Made by a program: the position numbers and the translations under genes. Below, piece after piece: positions 1 to 6,867 of a stretch of 12,680 nucleotides of DNA (positions within the stretch are counted from its first letter, which is position 1; every line of letters starts with the position of its first letter). Source of the stretch: CAYQIM01 sp964417555 (lineage in GTDB: Bacteria > Pseudomonadota > Gammaproteobacteria > Diplorickettsiales > Diplorickettsiaceae); contig CAYQIM010000060.1 in the NCBI GenBank assembly GCA_964417555.1, positions 1 through 12,680 of the forward strand, written 5' to 3'. The notes beneath the pieces were generated by a model, which was not told where the DNA came from, made no database searches, and saw only the letters and a list, made by a program, of their open reading frames with translations.

Positions 1-2
1 CG

Positions 3-100
3 GACGCAGGACGAATCGCGGCCTAATTTCAGTCGCGTGATGCGAATTAATTTTGGGGACACGATGGCCAAAATTTTTCATGAGCATAGCGACTCGCTTG
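3..100. repeat. 98-bp terminal inverted repeat, left copy
   Basis: This stretch is a perfect reverse complement of 12583-12680 (98 of 98 bases by eye; position p pairs with 12683-p). The match stops abruptly at base 100, where a gene fragment begins, so 100/101 is probably the outer edge of a repeated element. Close to that edge is a small palindrome (AGCGA-C-TCGCT). A 34-codon open frame crosses the repeat on the plus strand from base 1 and stops at 103-105; it may be the end of an element gene, or chance. No transposase can be recognised because the rest of the element is outside the window. Most likely it is one end of a multicopy insertion sequence or similar repeat. Confidence 0.9.
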
Positions 101-320
101 CCTGAAACTTAAAATAAAAAATATAGAATCAAATCTAGAATTAAAAATAAAAGATGTAGAATCGAGACTTGAATTAAAAATAGCGGAAGCTAAAAAAGAC
201 TTAATGCTTGCTATTGAAAAAGTAAAAGGTTCTATTAATACCCAAATAGCAAAATGGGTTTTAGGCGTATCGGTTATTCAAACCACCGTGCTGGCCGTCT
301 TGATTCGGTCTATACATTAA
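101..320 (+). pseudogene. 3' fragment of a coiled-coil, membrane-anchored protein (DUF1640-like)
   Basis: An open frame reads from 102 to the TAA at 318-320 (72 codons), with no start codon or ribosome-binding site at its head. It enters directly from the repeat edge, and an in-frame stop lies at 87-89 inside the repeat. The peptide begins with 11-residue units: a partial LKLKIKN, then IESNLELKIKD (123-155), then VESRLELKIAE (156-188). A further charged helix follows, and then a hydrophobic segment (WVLGVSVIQTTVLAVLIRSI) at the very C-terminus. Coiled coil plus C-terminal membrane anchor is the architecture of the DUF1640/CCDC90-like proteins common in bacteria and phages. The 5' part is missing, so this is read as a remnant cut by the repeat. 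Its function is unknown. Confidence 0.65.
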
Positions 321-406
321 TTAGGACGAGGCAGCATAAGCATAGGCTTTCGAATATCATAATAGACCCTTACTAAACGATGATGATAGATCCTAAACGT
401 GTGAAA

Positions 407-1183
407 TTAGGCAAAAAGATAACGCGCACTTAGAAAAAAACTATTCGCATGCAAATTGGCATTTTGTAATGTACCAATGGAAGTAGAGGTGCCGTTAGTA
501 AATACACTACCTATCCTATTTCTTCCAAAGTCATCATAAAAATAACCTAGACTTAACCAAAAGTTATCCTTTACCTGATAATCGATACCCGTACCTACAC
601 TGTAACTGAAATCGCCTGTTAAATTAGTAGAACCGCCAAGTTGATTGGCAAAGGTCGGAGAGTTTACAAAAAATTGACTAATTCTATTAAATGAAGCACC
701 TAAACCTACTGCAATATAAGGCATTAATCGTTGCCACTGATAGAGATCCGCTTTCGTCATGATAAGCCAGCTTTCCTGCTGTACCCTATAATTATAATTG
801 GTAGGACCAGGAGCAACAGAAGCTATTTCTGAGCTACCAAATACATTGATAGGCGAAGTATAGCGGTGTTGTAAACCCACATTAACACTAGGCAACCAAG
901 GATAGTTCTGTGCCCATCGATAACCGATGCCAACAAAGAAAAATGGCGTGCTATACGAATTTCCAGTACGCAAATTGCCTAGTAAAGTCCCACTTGGTGA
1001 CTCTAAAAAACTATTACTACGCGCATAATCATAGGTCTTACCCACACCGAGATCAAAATAGAAATGATGGGGATGATAACAACGTGGCGGAATAATTCCA
1101 GTGCGCACTGCATACAGAGGGCACGAAACTAAACATAAAACACCAGACAATCCTAAGGCTGCAATAACTCTAGACAACTGCAT
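407..1183 (-). CDS. Outer-membrane beta-barrel protein
   Basis: The product has 258 residues with a clear export signal: Arg5, a hydrophobic stretch at about 6-20, then a likely signal peptidase I site after LYA (residue 25). LVSC at 18-21 also fits a lipobox, so lipidation at Cys21 cannot be excluded. The mature part is rich in aromatic and alternating polar/hydrophobic residues, typical of beta strands (FYFDLGVG, FFFVGIGYRW, MPYIAVGLGASF, FSYSVGTGIDY, FWLSLGYFYDDF). It ends SARYLFA, close to the terminal-Phe signal used by the BAM complex. The length suits an eight-stranded OmpA/OmpW-type barrel of the kind often called opacity or surface antigens. The start is ATG at 1183 with GGGA about 8 bases upstream. 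It lies downstream of sdaA with a 181-bp gap, so it probably has its own promoter. The ligand or role is unknown. Confidence 0.8.
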   Translation of the reverse strand: MQLSRVIAALGLSGVLCLVSCPLYAVRTGIIPPRCYHPHHFYFDLGVGKTYDYARSNSFLESPSGTLLGNLRTGNSYSTPFFFVGIGYRWAQNYPWLPSVNVGLQHRYTSPINVFGSSEIASVAPGPTNYNYRVQQESWLIMTKADLYQWQRLMPYIAVGLGASFNRISQFFVNSPTFANQLGGSTNLTGDFSYSVGTGIDYQVKDNFWLSLGYFYDDFGRNRIGSVFTNGTSTSIGTLQNANLHANSFFLSARYLFA

Positions 1184-1216
1184 TCTATTTCCCTGTTATC
1201 TAAGCATTGGGATAAA

Positions 1217-1235
1217 TATAGCTTAAAAAGCTATA
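1217..1235. promoter_or_regulatory. Perfect 8-bp inverted repeat upstream of the barrel-protein gene
   Basis: TATAGCTT, a 3-base spacer AAA, then AAGCTATA. It lies 34-52 bases before the barrel-protein ATG and so within its leader or promoter. It could be an operator or an mRNA hairpin in the leader. I could not place a convincing -35/-10 pair around it. An A+T-rich palindrome of this size can arise by chance, so the functional reading is weak. Confidence 0.35.
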
Positions 1236-1364
1236 AATGCTATGTTGACGAAATCGATCATTACAAACGGACTGATTAATATACTTTCACCCGATACCCC
1301 TGATAAATTACAAGTTAAATAAGGGATTCCTTAGGGACAGAGGCAACGGCACTGCTATAATTAA

Positions 1365-2738
1365 TCAACACTCTGGTATGTTTACGGCTAAAGTTTTTGC
1401 TAAACCCCCTAACGAAGTTTCTTTATAGATGGCCATCATATCTCTTCCCGTTGCAAACATTGTTTCAATCACTTTATCTAAAGAAACTTTCTTATCTTTA
1501 CCATCTTCCATTAGTGCCAGATAGCTAAGCTTAATGGCCTTTTCTGCGCCGACGCCATTGCGTTCAATACAGGGAATTTGTACTAAACCAGCAACGGGAT
1601 CGCAAGTCATCCCTAAATGGTGTTCCATCGCCATCTCTGCTGCATTTTCGATTTGTTCAAGAGTACCGCCTAAAACAGCCGTTAAAGCACCCGCTGCCAT
1701 AGAGCAAGCCACGCCAACTTCACCCTGACAACCCACTTCAGCACCGGATATAGAAGCATTGATTTTATACAGCAAAGCAATAGCCCCTGCTGTCAGTAAA
1801 AATCCGGCAATTTTATCGTCATTAACGTTTTCATAGAAACGACAGTAATAAGTTAACACCGCTGGAATAGTACCCGCGGCACCATTCGTAGGCGCTGTGA
1901 CTATACGGCCACCGGCTGCATTTTCCTCATTCACCGCCATTGCATATACCGTAGGCCATAAAAAGGATTCGGTAAAATCAAGTAATTTTGGGGTATTTTT
2001 ATTTTTTAGTTTTTTATAGAGTTCCGGTGCCCGACGTTTAACCTGAAGCCCACCCGGCAAAATTCCGTCGGCATGACACCCTTTTTCCACACAGGCTTGC
2101 ATAATATTGGCAATTTGTATGAGATCCGCACGAATATCTCTATCTGGAGCAAGTGCATGTTCATTGGCAAACATAATTTCCGCGATGGTTAATCCGTGCT
2201 GTTTACATTGATTAAAAAGTTCATTCGCATTACTAAAAGGGTAAGGAATGGGAATCGACTGCGGCTGCTTTCCAAACTGCTGTTCAGTCACAATAAAACC
2301 TCCGCCTATCGAATAGTAAACTTGACTTTTTAACTCCTTGCCTTCTATATCAAAGGCAGAAAAGCGCATGCCATTGGTATGCAAGGGTAATAACTCCTTT
2401 TGATGAAATAAAAAATCTGTTTTTTCACAAAAAGAAATCAATTTTTTTCCGGCCAAATACAGTCGTTGTTGCTGTAAAATTTCCTCAGCACGCCCATGTA
2501 ATTCCTCAGGGATCACTGTATCAAGTAGCTTCCCTTCCAGTCCGTTTAAAATAGCTATATCAGTACCATGACCACGACCCGTTAAAGCAAGACTACCGTA
2601 GAGATCAATCTGTAGCCGATTGACGAAATCCAAAGACAAATCGGTGACGAATTCATAGGCCGCCTTCATCGGCCCTACGGTATGAGAGCTTGAAGGTCCA
2701 ATACCAATCGAAAATAAATCAAAAATGCTAACCGCCAT
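1365..2738 (-). CDS. sdaA: L-serine dehydratase (ammonia-lyase), single-chain iron-sulfur type
   Basis: The enzyme converts L-serine to pyruvate and ammonia in the cytoplasm, feeding amino-acid carbon into central metabolism. The 457-residue product matches the length (about 454) and order of E. coli SdaA. The N-terminal beta domain has the signature GIGPSSSHTVGPM followed by YGSLALTGRGHGTD. The alpha domain has NEENAAGGRIVTAPTNGA and SISGAEVGCQGEVGVACSMA. It ends with CDPVAGLVQIPCIERN and VSLDKVIETM. The cysteines in CQGEVGVAC, CDPVAG and PCIERN are those expected around the oxygen-labile 4Fe-4S cluster. I place the start at the ATG at 2738 (MAVSIFDLF) because it aligns with the E. coli N-terminus and has GGGA 8 bases upstream; an ATG three codons earlier sits too close to that G-run. 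All key motifs are intact. Serine use would fit an amino-acid-consuming intracellular lifestyle and the permease encoded nearby. Confidence 0.96.
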   Translation of the reverse strand: MAVSIFDLFSIGIGPSSSHTVGPMKAAYEFVTDLSLDFVNRLQIDLYGSLALTGRGHGTDIAILNGLEGKLLDTVIPEELHGRAEEILQQQRLYLAGKKLISFCEKTDFLFHQKELLPLHTNGMRFSAFDIEGKELKSQVYYSIGGGFIVTEQQFGKQPQSIPIPYPFSNANELFNQCKQHGLTIAEIMFANEHALAPDRDIRADLIQIANIMQACVEKGCHADGILPGGLQVKRRAPELYKKLKNKNTPKLLDFTESFLWPTVYAMAVNEENAAGGRIVTAPTNGAAGTIPAVLTYYCRFYENVNDDKIAGFLLTAGAIALLYKINASISGAEVGCQGEVGVACSMAAGALTAVLGGTLEQIENAAEMAMEHHLGMTCDPVAGLVQIPCIERNGVGAEKAIKLSYLALMEDGKDKKVSLDKVIETMFATGRDMMAIYKETSLGGLAKTLAVNIPEC

Positions 2739-2905
2739 AAGAAGCATCCCATTGTTTTGTTATAGGCTGGACATACGTTAAAAGACGGCTTTTTCGCGAG
2801 AGTCCAGAGAACTATTCTAGTCCTTTCCCCTTCCCAAAAGAAGTATTTTTTGACCTATGAGATTGTATTTAAAAAATTAATTTTATACTCAAATATTCTC
2901 TTTAC

Positions 2906-4246
2906 CTAAACCCTAACGTAACTCCTATTCGCTGCTAAAAAACAATCTTCTTGTTGCTCTTTTTCAGCAGGCGGTTGAAAAAAAACGCTATGCTCCAAAA
3001 TATTAGCTGGGCTTTTTCCTACCTGAACTGGCATAGTATTAATAGGATAAGGTTGCTCTTTGCATCGTTCGCTAGAATTTTCATTGGCAGCTATAACGGG
3101 ATTGCATGCTTTATCACGTTCACTACATGTTGTTTTCTTACTAGCATTCGGGATTAAAGAAGTCAGATTTTTATTGCTATCTTTTTCCTCAATGAGCGGA
3201 GACGGAATACAAGCTCGACTAAATCCATCAATAACGCGTCCGATCCTAGAAAAAAGTGCAGAAACCACACTACCACAGGTAATTGTGGTAAGAAAAAGCG
3301 TCGTACCGACAGCAATAGGTACTGCAATTAAACCGCCTGTTACGACTAAACCTGTGCTAATACCTATCGCTAATAAAGTGCCTGCCATTAAACCTAAAAA
3401 AGCACCACGATACTCATGATATCGTGACTCCACACAAACATTCAGCTTGTCATCTTCTCCGTGTAAGTTAAAACTATATTTTAAAAAACAATAGGCTTTG
3501 GCAAAATAATCAAAAAAAGAAGTACTTAAGCTCGTTAAACTTAAAATAAAAGTGATAGTAAACAGTGTTTTATGTAGCAAAAAAAGATCGAAGAAAACCT
3601 TACTAATACCCGCTACAGCAACGAATGGTAAAGTTCCAGTCACAGCTAGTAGGGCAATTAAACCCAGCGCAAAAAATAAGCCAAAGACAGCCCCAAACAA
3701 AATGGCTCTTTTTTCCTGGGATAATCGTGAGCCATCCATGGAACTACCTAAGCGATTAAACAACCCGCCCAAGGCACAAGCATAGCCTAGTATAAAAAGA
3801 ATATAGGCAAAATAAGAGAATACATTGACAAAAGGGATTGTCGCATGCAATACGATACAAGCAATAGCAAGCGCCATCCCTAGCAACATACCTACCGGTG
3901 TCAATCCCTTTTCTTGATTTTTTATAAGACGACCCATCACTACTTCGTTATTCAAAACAGTCGTGACTTTTGTTTTTTCTTTATTATTTTCTGTAAATAA
4001 ACGCGCCGTAAATAAATTACACAAACGACCTATGTACGCACCACCTGCTATAAAACTACCATATTCTGCAAGAACCGAAAGAATATTTAAAAACCATTCT
4101 GATTCGAGTAATTCTGGTGCTGCAATAATTAAAAACAACAATAAGCTTAAGCCAACAAACGTAACAGTAGCAATCGCTAAGCGCTCATTATCGAGCTTAC
4201 TTAATATTTTTTTGGTCTTTTTTAATATGCTCAGCAAAGATAGCAA
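2906..4246 (-). CDS. Repetitive multi-span membrane protein of unknown function, with polar C-terminal tail
   Basis: I do not recognise a named family. The 446-residue product has about eight hydrophobic segments in residues 20-330 and a polar tail of about 105 residues. The hydrophobic part seems built from repeated modules. Glycine/alanine-rich helices recur with similar spacing: GMLLGMALAIA near 119, AILFGAVFGLFFALG near 181, GAFLGLMAGTLLAIG near 281. They are followed by related cytosolic-looking motifs: YIGRLCNLF near 71, ALGGLFNRLGSSMDG at 158-172, SALFSRIGRVIDG at 329-341. The tail is Ser/Asn/Pro-rich and ends with an acidic stretch (AEKEQQED) about 12 residues before the C-terminus and YVRV last. 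In Legionellales such an acidic block is known from Dot/Icm effectors, so a secreted membrane protein is possible but unproven. The start is TTG, chosen on the ribosome-binding site. Confidence 0.75.
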   Translation of the reverse strand: MLSLLSILKKTKKILSKLDNERLAIATVTFVGLSLLLFLIIAAPELLESEWFLNILSVLAEYGSFIAGGAYIGRLCNLFTARLFTENNKEKTKVTTVLNNEVVMGRLIKNQEKGLTPVGMLLGMALAIACIVLHATIPFVNVFSYFAYILFILGYACALGGLFNRLGSSMDGSRLSQEKRAILFGAVFGLFFALGLIALLAVTGTLPFVAVAGISKVFFDLFLLHKTLFTITFILSLTSLSTSFFDYFAKAYCFLKYSFNLHGEDDKLNVCVESRYHEYRGAFLGLMAGTLLAIGISTGLVVTGGLIAVPIAVGTTLFLTTITCGSVVSALFSRIGRVIDGFSRACIPSPLIEEKDSNKNLTSLIPNASKKTTCSERDKACNPVIAANENSSERCKEQPYPINTMPVQVGKSPANILEHSVFFQPPAEKEQQEDCFLAANRSYVRV

Positions 4247-4250
4247 GTGG

Positions 4251-4257
4251 CCGCCTC
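4251..4257 (-). promoter_or_regulatory. Ribosome-binding site that fixes a TTG start
   Basis: GAGGCGG on the minus strand, with GAGG at 4254-4257, lies 7 bases before TTG at 4244-4246. No ATG occurs in this frame for the next hundred codons, and starting later would remove the first membrane module. This strong site is why the unusual TTG start is preferred. Confidence 0.65.
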
Positions 4258-4299
4258 AATTACTTTAGCCATAATTAGATAGTTTTTAAAAAAGTAATG

Positions 4300-4327
4300 T
4301 GTCTAAGATAAAAGATAAGTATGTCAA
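4300..4327 (-). promoter_or_regulatory. Possible sigma-70 promoter for the membrane-protein gene
   Basis: On the minus strand a consensus -35 TTGACA (4322-4327) is followed 16 bases later by TAGACA (4300-4305), a poor -10 match. It lies in the 119-bp gap between the transglycosylase and membrane-protein genes, about 55-80 bases before the TTG start. The perfect -35 is the main support. Confidence 0.3.
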
Positions 4328-4365
4328 TTTGATGGCAGAAATTTAATAAACTTCGCTTGGCTATT

Positions 4366-4788
4366 TCAACTAATAGCAGGATCAGACAAATAATGAGAAA
4401 GGAGTTGATAAACTTCAAAAACCTTTGTTTGATAATGGTAATTCAAAGCGGGAGTATGAGAATGATAACCGCCTATACCGCGCCACGCTGTAGAAGCATG
4501 CACAATATTTTGACTTAGAATCCATGTCCCCACCATGACATTGACACAAGGATCGTATTGCAACTGCTGTTTTGTATAACCATAGACTTGAAGACGTGGT
4601 AACCAAATAGAATTAATTTGCATGGGGCCATAATCAAAGCTTCCATTCTTATTGGGCAAGGCTAAACCAACCCGGCCTCCTTCTATCGCCAATACAGAAA
4701 GAATTAATTCCGCTGGCACCTGATAAACCACAGCAGCTTGATTAATACATTCGATAGGCACTCCATGAATTTCTAGAGCACTTAACAT
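4366..4788 (-). CDS. Small lytic transglycosylase (SLT/VirB1/IagB-like)
   Basis: This is predicted to cleave peptidoglycan glycan strands between MurNAc and GlcNAc. The 140-residue product is a single SLT domain. The putative catalytic glutamate is Glu36 (VLAIEGG), followed by the family motif DYGPMQIN at 52-59, a WILSQNI helix, and the late GGYHSHTPALNYHY block corresponding to the usual YHS-x-TP motif. Small enzymes like this assist assembly of secretion systems or pili. The protein starts straight into the domain (MLSALEIHGVPIECINQAA) with no visible signal peptide, which is unusual for an enzyme that must reach the periplasm. An in-frame TAA lies about nine codons upstream, so no longer N-terminus is available in this frame. 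The start is only 8 bases after the end of the permease reading frame, suggesting translational coupling; its ribosome-binding site is weak. Confidence 0.8.
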   Translation of the reverse strand: MLSALEIHGVPIECINQAAVVYQVPAELILSVLAIEGGRVGLALPNKNGSFDYGPMQINSIWLPRLQVYGYTKQQLQYDPCVNVMVGTWILSQNIVHASTAWRGIGGYHSHTPALNYHYQTKVFEVYQLLSHYLSDPAIS

Positions 4789-4796
4789 AGATATAT

Positions 4797-6187
4797 CTAC
4801 TGCCGTTGAGCTTTAGCTACAAAATAGGGTGGTAAACAAAATAATAAAACGCCCAGTAATAAAATGGTGTCAAATTTTAAAACGCTGTCCACTGCAACAC
4901 CAACAGGGGGAAAAACCCCATAATAAATGTAGCCATACAGGCAAACAAACCAAATCCTGTCACTATCCAAATACCCCATTTTCCTCCAGGAATGCGGTAA
5001 ACACGAGATGGACATTCTTTTTTGTATCGCAAACGCAGTGCCGCTAAAAATAGAAAAATATAAAATAAAACAGCCAGTTGTGCCGTCATAACACTCAACA
5101 GCCAATAGGCTTCGTTTACGGTAGGAATCAGTATAAAAAAGCTCGTTAGTAAAGAAACCAAAACACCTTGTAATAACAATAAATTAATAGGCGCACCAAA
5201 ACGATTTATCTTTGAAACCCAACGCAAACCTTTTATTTCACTTTCAAGCGTAGCAATTAATAAACCTCGTGTAGGACCTATCACCCAAGTTGATACACTG
5301 CATAAACTGCCAATAATAATGAAAGCAATAACAATCGGAATTAAAAAATTTAAATGATAGCTAGCAAAAAATGCCACATAAGCATCTGTCAAACCTGACA
5401 AGATACTTAATTGCTGTGCAGGAACAATTAAAGCAATAGATAAAGAACCCAGTATAAGTGTCAGCAAAATTAATACCGCAGACCAAAGTAAGGCGCGCGG
5501 ATAATCTTTCTGCGGACATCGTACGTCTCCAGCATGGACAGCCGACATTTCTAAGCCCATTAAACCAAAAACAATAGTTGTTAAAAAAGCAAAGTTATTA
5601 AAGTCTTTTAGACTAGGTAAAAGTGCATGCGCAGAAAAGTGAATCGCAAGCGGGTTCGCACCTCCAATCCAAATAACAGCCAACCCAATAATGAAAAACA
5701 TCGGAAGCAAGGTAGCAATTAATGCCCCAGCAGTGCTTAGCCAACGAGAGACACGCAAACCCAAACAACTTAAACCAGTAACTAACCACCAAGTCGCTAA
5801 TATAAGACCTAAGACAAAGCCTTTATGTTGAATCCATTGCGGATTAAATAAATAAGTAACAGCCGCGATAACAAAAGATAAAATCGTCGGATACCAAACA
5901 ACGTTATAAATCCATTGTAACCAGATAGCCAGCCAACCCCAACTCGCACCAAAAGCCGTTCGGATCCAAATATATGCCCCTCCCGTACTTGGCCAAGTCG
6001 TTGCAAGTTCTGCTGTGACAAGTGCCGTCGGAATAAAAAATAAAATGGCGGCTAGTAAATAAAAGAAGATAAGTGAATATCCAAACTGAGCAGCAATCGG
6101 CAGTGACCGCAAACTATCTACTGCAATGACATTCATCATTGCCAAACTAAAAACACCTAACGGTTTAGTGCTAATATTTGTCTTCAT
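4797..6187 (-). pseudogene. APC-family amino-acid permease/antiporter (GadC-like), frameshifted near the C-terminus
   Basis: An inner-membrane amino-acid transporter with about 12 membrane spans. The N-terminus (NVIAVDSLRSLPI, FFYLLAAILFFIPTALVTAELA, then STGGAYIWI) is typical of the glutamate:GABA-antiporter branch of the APC superfamily. The substrate cannot be told. The first frame runs from ATG 6187 (good GAGAAGA site upstream) but goes off at 4877 after MGFFPLLVLQWTAF. A second frame continues from the same spot as FPPVGVAVDSVLKFD and on through a convincing last membrane helix to TAG at 4797-4799. The join is at a run of five C on the minus strand (plus-strand G-run 4906-4910); one more C would restore a protein of about 463 residues, normal for the family. 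It may be a sequencing error in a homopolymer, a phase-variable tract, or a recent mutation. It is followed closely by the transglycosylase gene. Confidence 0.8.
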
Positions 6188-6250
6188 TTTATCTTCTCAT
6201 TATCATTTTTTAGAAGCTTAGCCACGAAATAAACCTAGCTTAAGCCCCCA

Positions 6251-6730
6251 CTATTTTTTTCCGGACTTGTAGCTGGCGATAACCCACATAACAGCACCGA
6301 TGGAAATCGCACTATCTGCTAAATTAAAAGTAGCAAAATGCCAATAACCGATACAAAAGTCGATAAAATCAATGACATAGCCTAAGGTCAAACGATCATA
6401 GAGGTTACCGATTGCCCCGCCTATAATCAATGCAATCGCACACCCCACCCATTGGCTAGCCCCACCACGATACAGTAAACGTACTAAATAAAAGCTGGCC
6501 CCTACACTAATAGCGACAAATAACCAACGTTGCCACCCATCGGCCCAGCCCAAAAAACTAAAAGCCGCCCCAGGGTTGTGGGTCAAAATAAAATTTAAAC
6601 ACGGAAATACCGGAATAATGCTAGATCCATCTAACCAATAACTCATCCATACTTTAGTTATATGATCCAGTGCAATAACCAGCGCACTTAACCAAAGCCA
6701 AGATAATTGATTCGTTTTTTTACTTTGCAT
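6251..6730 (-). CDS. lspA: Prolipoprotein signal peptidase (signal peptidase II)
   Basis: An inner-membrane aspartyl protease that removes the signal peptide from diacylglyceryl-modified prolipoproteins after Lgt has acted. The 159-residue product has the usual length and four membrane segments. The motifs are THNPGAAFSFL (50-60), then GNLYDRLTLGYVIDF with catalytic Asp121, then FNLADSAI with catalytic Asp139. It follows ileS, the arrangement conserved across gammaproteobacteria, although the ileS-lspA gap of 133 bp here is larger than usual because it holds a 111-bp inverted repeat. The ATG at 6730 has only a weak ribosome-binding site. The permease gene begins 63 bases downstream and has its own good site. 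Confidence 0.97.
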   Translation of the reverse strand: MQSKKTNQLSWLWLSALVIALDHITKVWMSYWLDGSSIIPVFPCLNFILTHNPGAAFSFLGWADGWQRWLFVAISVGASFYLVRLLYRGGASQWVGCAIALIIGGAIGNLYDRLTLGYVIDFIDFCIGYWHFATFNLADSAISIGAVMWVIASYKSGKK

Positions 6731-6756
6731 ATTTTTTCAATTTAGAATTAAGTTTA

Positions 6757-6867
6757 CTAGTGCGTGTCTTTCATTTAGCGATGCTGAATCAGAAAGCGTG
6801 GTTTAACAAAACACAGAAAATACCGCGGTTTATAACCAGCATCATGCCTAATGACGACACGCACTAG
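6757..6867. repeat. 111-bp imperfect inverted repeat between ileS and lspA
   Basis: The outer arms are perfect 12-mers: CTAGTGCGTGTC (6757-6768) and GACACGCACTAG (6856-6867). Pairing resumes inside with TCATT (6771-6775) against AATGA (6850-6854), and GATGCTG (6780-6786) against CAGCATC (6837-6843). The centre is A+T-rich. The right arm contains the ileS stop codon (6864-6866). CTAG is at both ends and is itself a palindrome, so it could be a 4-bp target duplication around a 103-bp element with 8-bp ends TGCGTGTC. That would be a miniature inverted-repeat element or REP-like unit. In the ileS-lspA transcript it would fold as a long hairpin and could affect expression or stability of the distal gene. 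Confidence 0.7.

Noticed and set aside
2748..2905. Promoter for sdaA
   Set aside because: Several partial hexamers (TAGAAT, TATAAC) occur, but none has a partner at acceptable spacing, so I do not call one.
3060..3785. Plus-strand open frames within the membrane-protein gene
   Set aside because: They are antisense frames of a long hydrophobic gene with a good ribosome-binding site, and they show no domain-like content.
4415..4606. 63-residue open frame inside the transglycosylase gene
   Set aside because: It is an alternative frame of a gene with clear catalytic motifs; its composition is not protein-like.
4797..5105. Separate 102-residue gene on the minus strand
   Set aside because: Its first part is a shadow of the permease in another frame, and its last 45 residues are the missing C-terminus of that permease. 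It is part of a frameshifted gene, not a gene of its own.
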